Positions 27,401-36,011 of a stretch of 64,000 nt of DNA are shown here, one piece after another (positions within the stretch are counted from its first letter, which is position 1; each line of letters starts with the position of its first letter). The stretch is from contig NZ_JAOASQ010000022.1 of assembly GCF_030158565.1 (NCBI RefSeq), positions 1 to 64,000 on the forward strand, read 5' to 3'. The position numbers and the translations under genes are program-made. The notes below the pieces were generated by a model. It saw only the letters and a list, made by a program, of their open reading frames with translations, made no database searches and was not told where the DNA came from. This DNA is from Limnohabitans sp. (GTDB taxonomy: Bacteria > Pseudomonadota > Gammaproteobacteria > Burkholderiales > Burkholderiaceae_C).

Positions 27401-28338
27401 AGCCAAAAATTCTTTTCAATGAAGTGGTGACCCGTGACGGCTTTCAGATGGAGCCCGAATTTGTCCCCACGGACCACAAGGTGGCCTTGATCAATGCGCT
27501 GAGCCAATGCGGCTACGCCAAGATTGAGGTGACCTCGTTCACCTCGGCCAAGGCCATCCCGATGCTGCGCGATGCCGAAGAGGTGATGGGCCGGATCGAG
27601 CGCGTGCCGGGTGTGGAGTACACCGTGCTGGTGCCCAACTTGCGGGGGGCCGAGCGGGCGATGGAATCACGCCCAGACGAGTTCAACCTGGTCATGTCCA
27701 CGTCCGAGACGCACAACCTGGCCAACCTGCGCATGCCGCGTGAGCACAGCTTTTCGGCCTTGCGCGAGGTGATCGAACGCTATGGCGCACAGGTGCCCAT
27801 CAACGTGTCCTTGTCGGCCTGTTTTGGTTGCCCGATGGAGGGCGATGTGCCCCAGGCGGAAGTGATGCAATGGGCCCAGCGCTTTGCCGACTTGGGAGTG
27901 CGCGGTTTGACGATTTGCGACACCACGGGCATGGCCCACCCCCAGCAGGTGGCGCAGATGTGCGATGTGCTGCGTTCGCGTTTTCCGGCACTGCAGCTGA
28001 CGCTGCACTTCCACAACACGCGGGGCATGGGCCTGGCCAATGTGCTGGCCGCTGCGCAATCTGGCATCGACCGCTTCGATGGTTCGCTGGGGGGCTTGGG
28101 CGGCTGTCCTTACGCGCCGGGCGCCAGCGGCAACATCAGCAGCGAAGACGCGATCCACATGTTGGACGCCATGGGGTACGACACGGGCATGGACCTGGGG
28201 CGTTTGTTGCCCATTGCGCGCGACTTGCCCGACATCGTGGGCCATGCCGTGCCTGGTCAGGTGGCCAAGAGTGGCCGCATCACCGATTTACACCCTGCGC
28301 CACCGTCGGTGGCCGAATTGAAAAAGGCGTTTTCATGA
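27397..28338 (+). CDS. Hydroxymethylglutaryl-CoA lyase family protein
   Basis: This 313-residue TIM-barrel lyase of the HMGL-like family has the RDG motif at residues 10-12, metal-site histidines in HFHN (near residue 206) and the active-site cysteine loop GLGGCPYAPGASGN (near 233-246). It cleaves 3-hydroxy-3-methylglutaryl-CoA to acetoacetate and acetyl-CoA, or an analogous 3-hydroxyacyl-CoA. HFHD is usual and HFHN is seen here. It is translationally coupled at both ends through ATGA overlaps with the CoA-transferase and the VOC gene. Leucine degradation is less likely, because no isovaleryl- or methylcrotonyl-CoA genes are nearby. Confidence 0.88.
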   Translation: MKPKILFNEVVTRDGFQMEPEFVPTDHKVALINALSQCGYAKIEVTSFTSAKAIPMLRDAEEVMGRIERVPGVEYTVLVPNLRGAERAMESRPDEFNLVMSTSETHNLANLRMPREHSFSALREVIERYGAQVPINVSLSACFGCPMEGDVPQAEVMQWAQRFADLGVRGLTICDTTGMAHPQQVAQMCDVLRSRFPALQLTLHFHNTRGMGLANVLAAAQSGIDRFDGSLGGLGGCPYAPGASGNISSEDAIHMLDAMGYDTGMDLGRLLPIARDLPDIVGHAVPGQVAKSGRITDLHPAPPSVAELKKAFS

Positions 28339-28727
28339 TCGATCACCTTGACCACCTGGTTCTGACCACCGCCCGCGAAGCCGAGTGCGTGGACTTCTAC
28401 ACCCGCGTGCTGGGCATGCAGCTCGAAAGCTTCATCGGGGGCACGCCGCCGGTGGAGCGCCGCGCCTTCAAGTTCGGCAACCAAAAGATCAACCTGCATG
28501 TGCAGGGCAGTGAGTTCGATCCCAAGGCCCACTTGCCTGTGCCAGGCGCGTTGGACTTGTGTTTCATCGTTCAGATCCCGTTGGAAGAGGTGGTCGCCAA
28601 GTTGCAGGCTTGCAATTGGCCCATCTTGGAAGGTCCGGTGGTGCGCACGGGCGCGACCGCCAAGATCCGCTCGGTTTATGTGCGGGACCCGGATTTCAAT
28701 TTGATTGAACTTTCGGTGCTGATCTGA
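28335..28727 (+). CDS. VOC (glyoxalase/dioxygenase superfamily) protein
   Basis: This 130-residue single-domain vicinal-oxygen-chelate protein starts IDHLDHLVLTT with a metal histidine at H7 and ends NLIELSVL, where the glutamate is the usual last metal ligand. Such proteins include glyoxalase I, methylmalonyl-CoA epimerase and extradiol dioxygenases. It overlaps the lyase stop by an ATGA and precedes a Bug receptor by 26 bases. Its role in the CoA pathway is unknown; epimerisation of a chiral acyl-CoA intermediate is one idea. Confidence 0.85.
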   Translation: MIDHLDHLVLTTAREAECVDFYTRVLGMQLESFIGGTPPVERRAFKFGNQKINLHVQGSEFDPKAHLPVPGALDLCFIVQIPLEEVVAKLQACNWPILEGPVVRTGATAKIRSVYVRDPDFNLIELSVLI

Positions 28728-28753
28728 TTTTCAAATCAAACAAGGAGACACTC

Positions 28754-29734
28754 ATGCAAAGACGTCAATGGATTTTGAGCACTACCGTGACTGTGATGGC
28801 CGTTGTGGGTGCTCCGGTCGCGCAGGCACAAGGCAAGTTCCCGGAGCGAACCATCACCATCGTGGTGCCCAGCGCTCCTGGTGGCACCACCGACTTCACG
28901 GCGCGCCTGATCGCCGAGCCCTTGTCACGCGCACTGGGCCAACCGGTGGTGGTGGACAACAAGGCCGGGGCTTCGGGCAACATCGGTAACCAGCATGTGG
29001 CCAAGGCCAAGCCCGATGGCTACACACTGCTGCTGGCCTACAGCGGCTACCAGGTGGGCAACCCGCATTTGTTCAAGAGAGCAGGCTGGGATCCGATCAA
29101 GGACTTCACGCCCGTGGCCATGCTCACACGTGCGCCCCAGGTGGTGGCTGCACGGGCCAATTTGCCAGTGAACAATCTGCGCGAACTGGTGGCCTATGCC
29201 AAGGCCAATCCGGACAAACTCAACTACGCATCTTCCGGCAATGGTTCGATCCAGCACATCGCGGGTGAACTCTTCAAGCAAATGACCGGTACATCCCTAA
29301 CCCATGTGCCCTACAAAGGCGCAGGCCCCGCTGTGCAGGACTTGTTGGGCGGGCAGGTGGATTTGTTTTTCACCACACCGGCTTCGGTGGTGAGCCACAT
29401 CAAGGCCGACAAGCTCAAGGGCCTGGCCGTCACCAGCAGCGCTCGCCTGAGTTCTTTGCCCCAGGTGCCGACCACACGTGAGTCCGTTCTCAAGGACTTC
29501 ACGCTCGACTCCTGGTTTGCCTTGTATGCGCCAGCCGGTACGCCCAACGAGGTGGTGCAGCAGCTCAACACCGAAATCGCCAAGATTCTGGCTTATCCGG
29601 AAGTGAAGAAAAAAGCCGAGGAAGCGGGCACATTGGTGGAGCACATGGGGCCTGCCCAACTGGGTGAATACACCCGCAAGGAGTTGACTTATTGGGGGCG
29701 TGTGATTCAGGACGCGAAGATCACGGCCGACTGA
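28754..29734 (+). CDS. Bug-family TTT periplasmic receptor
   Basis: This 326-residue receptor has a signal peptide cleaved after VAQAQ (about residue 25) and the mature motif IVVPSAPGGTTDFTAR. AAGGAGA precedes the ATG. It is the last gene of the CoA-transferase/lyase/VOC operon, so it probably binds the acid that is activated by the CoA-transferase. It is another receptor without its permease genes. The gene ends about 100 bases before the converging LysR gene. Confidence 0.92.
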   Translation: MQRRQWILSTTVTVMAVVGAPVAQAQGKFPERTITIVVPSAPGGTTDFTARLIAEPLSRALGQPVVVDNKAGASGNIGNQHVAKAKPDGYTLLLAYSGYQVGNPHLFKRAGWDPIKDFTPVAMLTRAPQVVAARANLPVNNLRELVAYAKANPDKLNYASSGNGSIQHIAGELFKQMTGTSLTHVPYKGAGPAVQDLLGGQVDLFFTTPASVVSHIKADKLKGLAVTSSARLSSLPQVPTTRESVLKDFTLDSWFALYAPAGTPNEVVQQLNTEIAKILAYPEVKKKAEEAGTLVEHMGPAQLGEYTRKELTYWGRVIQDAKITAD

Positions 29735-29840
29735 GTAACGTTGCTGGCCAGCGCGGCGGACATTGCCGAGATGAGTGGCCTTCGCAATTGATTGCGGCCA
29801 CGCCGCTGCTTGTGCCTGAGTTGTGTCACACGAATGGGTT

Positions 29841-30749
29841 TTATCTCGTGAGCCAATAGCCAGGCCTGGCATAGGTCTTCTTCAGGTGCTCGATGAAAAA
29901 CCGCACCTTGGCGGGCAGGTGCCGCTGTTGCGGGTAGACCGCCAGAATGTCATAGGCGGGCAGGGCGTATTCATCGAGCACGGTGACCAGTTCGCCGCTT
30001 TGTAATTGCTTTTGAATCTCCCAAGTAGAGCGCCAGCCCAGGCCCAAGCCTTCGCTGACCCAGCGGTGCAGCAGCTCGCCGTCGTTGCAGTCCAGGTTGC
30101 CTTCCACCTTCACGGTCACGGTTTTGCCGTCTTTTTGAAAGTACCAGCCGCGTTGCTGGCCGCCTTGCAAATTGAAGGCCAGGCAGTTGTGTTCACGCAG
30201 GTCGTCCAGCGTTTTGGGTTTGCCGCGTTTTTTGAAATAAGCCGGTGTGCCGCACACCACGCGCTGGTTGGTGGCCAGGTGGATGGCCACAAAGTTCGGG
30301 TCGATTTGTCCGCCTATGCGCAGTCCCAGGTCGTAGCCCTCGCGCACCAGATCCACCACCCGGTCGGTCAGGTTGAAGGAGATTTGCACCTGTGGGTTGG
30401 CTTTGATAAAGGCGCTGGCGTGCGGCGCCACATGCAAACGCCCAAACGCCGCCGGGGCTGACACGATCAGGTGGCCGCTGGCGCGCTGGTGTTGTGAGGA
30501 CACGGCCCGCTCGGCCTCGTCCCAGCGGGCCAGCAACTGGCGGCATTCGTCCAGATAGCTGGCACCCTGGTCGGTCAATGTCAGGCGGCGCGTGCTGCGG
30601 ATCACCAACTGCGTGCCCAGGCGTTGTTCCAGCGCGTCCAGGCGTCGGCCCATCATGACGGGCGTCACGCCTTCGGCCAAGGCGGCCGCAGCCAAGCTGC
30701 CGTGCGCCATCACTTGCACAAAAGCGTCGATTTCCTTGAAGCGGTCCAT
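29841..30749 (-). CDS. LysR-type regulator of the gcl operon
   Basis: This 302-residue LysR protein starts MDRFKEIDAFVQVM, with its helix-turn-helix near residues 16-36. I use the ATG at 30749; the in-frame extension upstream overlaps the promoter and the gcl leader. It diverges from the glyoxylate carboligase operon and is the natural candidate to control it. The effector is probably glyoxylate, tartronate semialdehyde or a related acid. Confidence 0.92.
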   Translation of the reverse strand: MDRFKEIDAFVQVMAHGSLAAAALAEGVTPVMMGRRLDALEQRLGTQLVIRSTRRLTLTDQGASYLDECRQLLARWDEAERAVSSQHQRASGHLIVSAPAAFGRLHVAPHASAFIKANPQVQISFNLTDRVVDLVREGYDLGLRIGGQIDPNFVAIHLATNQRVVCGTPAYFKKRGKPKTLDDLREHNCLAFNLQGGQQRGWYFQKDGKTVTVKVEGNLDCNDGELLHRWVSEGLGLGWRSTWEIQKQLQSGELVTVLDEYALPAYDILAVYPQQRHLPAKVRFFIEHLKKTYARPGYWLTR

Positions 30750-30809
30750 CGCAGTCTCCGGTTGATTCGGTACGCAGAGTATCGAATGAAAGTACTTGGA
30801 ATGCAATTC

Positions 30810-30822
30810 ACAAACCATTTGT
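30810..30822. promoter_or_regulatory. Inverted repeat in the lysR-gcl promoter gap
   Basis: ACAAA-CCA-TTTGT is a perfect 5-3-5 inverted repeat, 61 bases upstream of the LysR start and 51 bases upstream of gcl. It may be part of the operator for the divergent pair. It is short, so chance is not excluded. Confidence 0.3.
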
Positions 30823-30873
30823 CGATCAATAGCATCGGGTCCAGTTTCATTCAACTTTGCAAAAGGAAATCCG

Positions 30874-32664
30874 ATGACCCGCATGACCGCTGTGGAAGCC
30901 GCACTTTGCGTGATGGAGAAAGAAGGCATCTCCCAAGCCTTTGGTGTGCCCGGTGCCGCCATCAACCCGATGTATGCCGCGTTGCGCAAGCGCGGTCAAA
31001 TCGCCCATGTGCTGGCGCGCCACGTGGAGGGGGCCTCGCACATGGCCGAGGGCTACACCCGTGCCCGTGCGGGCCAGATTGGCGTGTGCATCGGCACCTC
31101 GGGGCCTGCGGGCACCGACATGATCACGGGGCTGTATTCGGCCATGGCCGACAGCATTCCGATTTTGTGCATCACGGGTCAAGCGCCTCGGGCGCGTTTG
31201 TACAAGGAAGATTTCCAGGCGGTGGACATCGAGAGCATTGCCAAACCCGTGACCAAGTGGGCGGTCACGGTGCGTGAACCTGCCCAGGTGCCCTGGACGT
31301 TTCAGCAGGCCTTTCACCTGATGCGCTCAGGCCGCCCTGGCCCGGTTTTGATTGATTTGCCCATCGATGTGCAGCTGGCCGAGATCGAATTCGACATCGA
31401 CACCTACGAACCGCTGCCGGTCTACAAACCTGCGGCCAGCCTGGCGCAGATCCACAAGGCGCTGGACATGCTGATGACCGCCGACAAGCCCTTGATCGTG
31501 GCCGGTGGCGGCATCATCAACGCCGATGCCAGCGACTTGCTGGTCGAGCTGGCCGAGATCACGGGCGTGCCGGTCATCCCCACGCTGATGGGCTGGGGCA
31601 GCATCCCCGATGACCACCCTTTGATGGCCGGCATGTGCGGTTTGCAAACCAGCCACCGCTATGGCAATGCCACCATGCTCGCCAGCGATTTTGTGTTGGG
31701 CATTGGCAACCGCTGGGCGAACCGCCACACCGGTTCGGTGGACGTTTACACCCAGGGCCGCCGCTTTGTGCATGTGGACATCGAGCCCACCCAAATTGGC
31801 CGCGTCTTCATGCCCGATTACGGCATCGTGTCGGACGCCAAAGCCGCGCTGAAGCTGTTCGTGCAGGTGGCACGCGAGCGGCGTGCGGCCGGCACACTGC
31901 GCGACTATTCGGACTGGGCCGAGCGCTGCGCCGAGCGCAAGCGCCTGATGCTGCGCAAGACCCATTACACCGAAACGCCGATCAAGCCGATGCGCGTGTA
32001 CGAAGAAATGAACAAGGCCTTTGGGCGCGATGCGGTCTACGTCAGCACCATCGGTTTGTCGCAGATTGCGGGGGCTCAATTCTTGAATGTGTTTGGCCCG
32101 CGCCAATGGATCAACTGTGGCCAAGCCGGTCCTTTGGGCTGGACGATTCCAGCTGCTCTGGGTGTGGTGGCCTCCGACCCCACCCGCACCGTGGTGGGCT
32201 TGTCGGGTGACTACGATTTTCAGTTCCTGATCGAAGAGCTGGCCGTAGGCGCACAGTTTGGCCTGCCCTATGTGCATGTGCTGGTGAACAACAGTTATCT
32301 GGGTTTGATCCGTCAGGCGCAGCGCCAGTTCGACATGGATTACTGCGTGCAACTGGCGTTTGACAACCAGAACGTGGACGACCCGGCGCTCAAGGGTTTT
32401 GGGGTGGACCACCACGCGGTGGTGCAGGGCCTGGGTTGCAAAGCATTGCGTGTGACCGATCCCGAAAAAATCGGCGATGCCCTGGTGCAAGCCCAAGCCA
32501 TGGCGCGGCAGCATCGCGTGCCGGTGGTGGTGGAGGTGATTCTGGAAAAAGTGACCAACGTGGCCATGGGCACCGAGATCGACCGCATCAACGAGTTCGA
32601 GGCCGTGGATTGCCGACATCCCGAAGGCCTCAAAGGCCTCGAGCTGGCGGGCTTGCTCGAATAA
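30874..32664 (+). CDS. gcl: Glyoxylate carboligase (tartronate-semialdehyde synthase)
   Basis: This 596-residue thiamine-diphosphate enzyme of the acetolactate synthase family joins two glyoxylates into tartronate semialdehyde with loss of CO2. The diagnostic feature is visible: the catalytic glutamate found in nearly all TPP enzymes is replaced by V51 in [13 protein letters not shown], as in E. coli Gcl. The C-terminal TPP/Mg motif follows the usual GDYDFQF...NNSYLGLI form. AAAGGA precedes the ATG at 30874. It opens a four-gene operon with hyi, glxR and glycerate kinase that turns glyoxylate into 2-phosphoglycerate. Confidence 0.96.
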   Translation: MTRMTAVEAALCVMEKEGISQAFGVPGAAINPMYAALRKRGQIAHVLARHVEGASHMAEGYTRARAGQIGVCIGTSGPAGTDMITGLYSAMADSIPILCITGQAPRARLYKEDFQAVDIESIAKPVTKWAVTVREPAQVPWTFQQAFHLMRSGRPGPVLIDLPIDVQLAEIEFDIDTYEPLPVYKPAASLAQIHKALDMLMTADKPLIVAGGGIINADASDLLVELAEITGVPVIPTLMGWGSIPDDHPLMAGMCGLQTSHRYGNATMLASDFVLGIGNRWANRHTGSVDVYTQGRRFVHVDIEPTQIGRVFMPDYGIVSDAKAALKLFVQVARERRAAGTLRDYSDWAERCAERKRLMLRKTHYTETPIKPMRVYEEMNKAFGRDAVYVSTIGLSQIAGAQFLNVFGPRQWINCGQAGPLGWTIPAALGVVASDPTRTVVGLSGDYDFQFLIEELAVGAQFGLPYVHVLVNNSYLGLIRQAQRQFDMDYCVQLAFDNQNVDDPALKGFGVDHHAVVQGLGCKALRVTDPEKIGDALVQAQAMARQHRVPVVVEVILEKVTNVAMGTEIDRINEFEAVDCRHPEGLKGLELAGLLE

Positions 32665-32750
32665 ACCACGCGACGTTTTTCATTTCATCACTTCGCGCAC
32701 CCTGTCCACGGGTCAGGGTTCACGATCCATTCGATTTCAGGAGTTTTGCT

Positions 32751-33563
32751 GTGCCTCGTTTTTCTGCCAATTTGTCGATGTTGTTCACCGAGCGGCCATT
32801 TCTGGATCGCTTTGACTTGGCCGCCCGCGCCGGCTTCGAGGCGGTCGAGTTCTTGTTTCCCTACGATCACCCCGCCGAAGAAGTGGCCAAAGCCTTGAAG
32901 GACAGCGGCTTGCAACTGGTGCTGCACAACCTGCCGGCGGGCAACTGGGCCGCAGGCGAGCGCGGCATCGCTTGCCACCCGGACCGTGTCGTGGAATTTT
33001 GCGAAGGCCTGAACCAAGCGGTGGACTATGCACGGGTGCTGGGCACGCCGCAGATCAATTGCCTGGCGGGTATCTTGCCTTCTGATGCAGACCCGCAGCA
33101 GGCCCGTGCCACGCTGGTGAGTAACTTGCGGCATGCAGCGGCGACGCTGGGGCGCAAAGGCGTGCGCTTGCTGATCGAGCCGATCAACACCTTCGACATT
33201 CCGGGATTTTTTGTCAGCCGCACGCAGCAGGCTTTGCAGCTGATGGACGAGGTGGGCTCGGACAACCTCTATTTGCAATACGACGTGTACCACGCACAAC
33301 GCATGGAAGGCGAGTTGTCGGCCACCTTGCAAAAGCATTTGCCCCGCATCGCGCATGTGCAAATTGCCGACAACCCCGGACGGCACGAGCCGGGGACTGG
33401 AGAGATCCATTACCAGCACCTGTTCCAGTGGCTCGATGCGATCGGCTACAGCGGCTGGGTGGGTTGTGAATACAAGCCCCGCAACACGCAGCCCGGTGGG
33501 ACCGAGGCCGGCTTGGGCTGGTTGCGCGCGCAACATGCCGGTGCCCAGGCGTGCGCCGTTTGA
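32751..33563 (+). CDS. hyi: Hydroxypyruvate isomerase
   Basis: This 270-residue TIM-barrel protein of the xylose-isomerase-like family interconverts hydroxypyruvate and tartronate semialdehyde. Family motifs include FSANLSMLFTE at the N terminus, the IEPINTFDIPGFF segment with the first catalytic glutamate, and the QYDVYHAQ metal region. The start is the GTG at 32751 with CAGGAG upstream; the in-frame sequence before it is the 3' end of gcl in another frame. It sits between gcl and glxR exactly as in the E. coli and Burkholderia operons. Confidence 0.95.
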   Translation: MPRFSANLSMLFTERPFLDRFDLAARAGFEAVEFLFPYDHPAEEVAKALKDSGLQLVLHNLPAGNWAAGERGIACHPDRVVEFCEGLNQAVDYARVLGTPQINCLAGILPSDADPQQARATLVSNLRHAAATLGRKGVRLLIEPINTFDIPGFFVSRTQQALQLMDEVGSDNLYLQYDVYHAQRMEGELSATLQKHLPRIAHVQIADNPGRHEPGTGEIHYQHLFQWLDAIGYSGWVGCEYKPRNTQPGGTEAGLGWLRAQHAGAQACAV

Positions 33564-33597
33564 ATTTCCAAAACATGCCAACCATCAAGGAATCAAT

Positions 33598-34539
33598 ATG
33601 AGCAAAAGCGGTATGAAAATTGGCTTCATTGGCCTGGGCATCATGGGTGCGCCGATGGCCTTGAACCTGCTCAAGGCCGGGCACGTGATGTTCGTGCAAA
33701 CGCGCAGCAAAGTCCCACTCGATCTGGTGGAGGGTGGTGCCACGCTGTGCACCAGCGCCGAAGAAGTGGCCAAACGGGCCGATGTGATCTTCACCATGCT
33801 GCCCGATACGCCCAACGTGCAAGAAGTCTTGTTTGGCGAGCGGGGCGTGTCTGCGGGTCTCAAAGCAACGGCGAAGGCCAGCACGGGCCAGCCCAAACTG
33901 GTGATCGACATGAGCTCCATCAGCCCCATGGCCACCAAAGCCATGGCCGAGCGCATTCAAGCCTTGGGGGCGGAATTCCTGGATGCGCCCGTCTCGGGCG
34001 GTGAAGTGGGGGCCAAGGCCGCCAGCTTGACCATCATGGTGGGTGGCTTGCCGGACAGCTTTGAGCGCGCCAAACCCCTGTTTGAAACCCTGGGCAAGAA
34101 CATCACCCATGTGGGGGGCATCGGCGACGGGCAGACCACCAAGGTGGCCAACCAGATCATCGTGGCACTGAACATCGAGGCGGTGGCCGAGGCCCTGCTG
34201 TTTGCCAGCAAGGCCGGGGCCGATCCCGCCAAGGTGCGCCAAGCGCTGATGGGCGGCTTTGCTGCCAGCCGCATTCTGGAAGTGCACGGCGAGCGCATGG
34301 TCAAGCGCAGCTTCAACCCGGGGTTTCGCATCGAGTTGCACCAAAAGGATTTGGGCCTGGCCTTGCAAGGTGCGCGCGAGATGGGCTTGTCCTTGCCGCA
34401 CACCGCCAGCGCTGCGCAGCTGATGCAGGTGTGCGCGGCCCATGGCCTGGCGGGGCAGGACCATTCGGCGCTGTGCCGAAGCCTGGAAATCATGGCGGGC
34501 CACGAGATCGCGCCGGGGGACGTTACCATCTCGGCATGA
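33598..34539 (+). CDS. glxR: 2-hydroxy-3-oxopropionate (tartronate semialdehyde) reductase
   Basis: This 313-residue beta-hydroxyacid dehydrogenase has the N-terminal GFIGLGIMGAPMA nucleotide motif at residues 9-21, the substrate motif DAPVSGGEVGA near 126-136 and the catalytic lysine in GDGQTTKVANQ. It reduces tartronate semialdehyde to D-glycerate. AAGGA precedes the ATG at 33598. Its stop overlaps the start of the glycerate kinase gene (ATGA), so the last two steps are translationally coupled. It is a little longer than E. coli GlxR (292 residues) because of small terminal extensions. Confidence 0.95.
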   Translation: MSKSGMKIGFIGLGIMGAPMALNLLKAGHVMFVQTRSKVPLDLVEGGATLCTSAEEVAKRADVIFTMLPDTPNVQEVLFGERGVSAGLKATAKASTGQPKLVIDMSSISPMATKAMAERIQALGAEFLDAPVSGGEVGAKAASLTIMVGGLPDSFERAKPLFETLGKNITHVGGIGDGQTTKVANQIIVALNIEAVAEALLFASKAGADPAKVRQALMGGFAASRILEVHGERMVKRSFNPGFRIELHQKDLGLALQGAREMGLSLPHTASAAQLMQVCAAHGLAGQDHSALCRSLEIMAGHEIAPGDVTISA

Positions 34540-35888
34540 CTGCAACGACACCCCTGAGCACCCCCTTGGCAGGCGCATTGCCCGACCCGATTCAATCGCC
34601 TTTGGCTTTTCTGAGGCACCTGTACGACGTGGCCGTGCTGCGCGCCTTGCCCCTGCACAACACCGCCGCACACTTGCCCCCGCCACCGAAAGGCCGCACC
34701 TTGGTGTTGGGCGCAGGCAAGGCGGGCGGCGCGATGGCGCAGGCGGTCGAGGCTTTGTGGCCGCAAGACGCGCCGCTGTCGGGTCTGGTGGTCACGCGTT
34801 ATGGCCACACGCCGCCGCGCCCTGCGGGCTTGCCCGAGCGCATCGAGGTGGTCGAGGCTTCGCACCCGGTGCCCGATGCAGCAGGGCTGAAGGCCGCCGA
34901 GCGCATTCTTGAATTGACCCAAGGCCTCACGGCCGACGACCTGGTCCTGTGCCTGATTTCGGGCGGCGGCTCGGCGCTGCTGACCTTGCCTGCCGAGGGC
35001 TTGAGCCTGCAAGACAAGCAAGCCATCAACCGCCAGTTGTTGGCCAGCGGGGCCAATATTTCTGAAATGAACTGCGTGCGCAAACACCTCTCGCACATCA
35101 AGGGTGGGCGCCTGGCGGCCGCTTGTGCGCCTGCGCGGGTGGTCACGCTCACCATCAGCGATGTGCCGGGCGATGACCCCTCCATCATCGCCAGCGGCCC
35201 CACCGTGGCCGATGCCACTACATGCGCCGATGCGCTGGCCATCTTGCAGCGCTATGCGATCGATGTGCCAGCCCATGTGTTGCAGGCTTTGCAGGCGGGT
35301 ACGCTGGAAACGCCCAAGCCTGGCTCACCGGTGTTTGCAGGCCACAGCGTCCACATGACGGCCACGCCGCAGCAGTCGCTGGAGGCTGCGGCAGACGCGG
35401 CCCGTGCCATGGGCGTGAACGCCTACATCCTGAGCGACGAGATCGAAGGCGAATCGCGCGAAGTGGGCAAGGTGCATGCCGCCTTGGCCCGCGCCGCCGC
35501 CAAAGGCCAGGGCCCCTTTCAAAAGCCCTGCGTGATCTTGAGCGGTGGCGAGACCACCGTGACCATCAAGCCCCAGCCCGCTGGCAGCCCACGCGGGCGC
35601 GGTGGCCGTGCGGGTGAGTTCTGCATGGGCCTGGCGCAAGGCTTGCAAGGCCAGACGGGTGTGTGGGCTTTGGCTGCGGACACCGATGGCATTGACGGCA
35701 TCGAAGACAACGCCGGTGCCCGTGTGACGCCCGACACGCTGGAACGCGCCCTGGCGGTGGGCCACAAGCTGGATGCGCATTTGCAGCGCAACGATGCCTA
35801 TGGCTACTTTGAAGCGCTGGGCGATCTGGTCATCACCGGCCCTACGCACACCAATGTGAACGATTTCCGGGCCATTTGGGTGGCCTGA
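34536..35888 (+). CDS. Glycerate kinase, MOFRL/DUF4147 type (glycerate 2-kinase)
   Basis: This 450-residue protein belongs to the GckA/TtuD-like glycerate kinase family, unrelated to the GarK family. It has the VLGAGKAGGAMA motif near residues 52-63, the LISGGGSALL loop, and the C-terminal MOFRL-type region (GGRAGEF ... ALAADTDGIDGIEDNAGA). It phosphorylates D-glycerate to 2-phosphoglycerate, which enters lower glycolysis. It is the last gene of the gcl operon, coupled to glxR by an ATGA overlap. Homologues were once called hydroxypyruvate reductases (ttuD), but the MOFRL family acts as a kinase. Confidence 0.92.
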   Translation: MTATTPLSTPLAGALPDPIQSPLAFLRHLYDVAVLRALPLHNTAAHLPPPPKGRTLVLGAGKAGGAMAQAVEALWPQDAPLSGLVVTRYGHTPPRPAGLPERIEVVEASHPVPDAAGLKAAERILELTQGLTADDLVLCLISGGGSALLTLPAEGLSLQDKQAINRQLLASGANISEMNCVRKHLSHIKGGRLAAACAPARVVTLTISDVPGDDPSIIASGPTVADATTCADALAILQRYAIDVPAHVLQALQAGTLETPKPGSPVFAGHSVHMTATPQQSLEAAADAARAMGVNAYILSDEIEGESREVGKVHAALARAAAKGQGPFQKPCVILSGGETTVTIKPQPAGSPRGRGGRAGEFCMGLAQGLQGQTGVWALAADTDGIDGIEDNAGARVTPDTLERALAVGHKLDAHLQRNDAYGYFEALGDLVITGPTHTNVNDFRAIWVA

Positions 35889-35906
35889 TCGTGCCTAGCG
35901 GTGGAC

Positions 35907-35927
35907 ATGTAAATGAATACTTTACAT
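35907..35927. promoter_or_regulatory. 21-bp perfect palindromic operator candidate
   Basis: ATGTAAA (35907-35913) and TTTACAT (35921-35927) form a perfect 7-7-7 inverted repeat in the 123-base gap before the YHYH lipoprotein gene. A possible -10 element TAAAAT lies at 35954-35959, so a repressor or activator bound here would be well placed. The stem is AT-rich and has no GC-rich core, so it is a poor terminator for the gcl operon. Confidence 0.55.
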
Positions 35928-35969
35928 ATCAAAAAATAATTTTTGTCACTTCCTAAAATATGATCCTCC

Positions 35970-36001
35970 CCTGTTGCGTCGGGTGTTCGGCGCCCAACAG
36001 G
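35970..36001 (+). promoter_or_regulatory. Leader hairpin that includes part of the ribosome site
   Basis: CCTGTTG (35970-35976) pairs with CAACAGG (35995-36001), and an inner GGGTG/CGCCC stem continues it. The 3' arm contains the first bases of the AGGAGA ribosome site of the following gene, which begins at 36012. A hairpin here could limit translation until it is melted or bound. This is a structural reading only. Confidence 0.5.
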
Positions 36002-36011
36002 AGACAGAAAC

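Noticed and set aside
31327-32619. 430-codon open frame on the minus strand
   Set aside because: Antisense to gcl, His/Gln-rich, no family motif.
35889-35935. Palindrome at 35907-35927 considered as a terminator of the gcl operon
   Set aside because: The stem is AT-only apart from one G-C pair and no T-run follows, so an operator is more likely.
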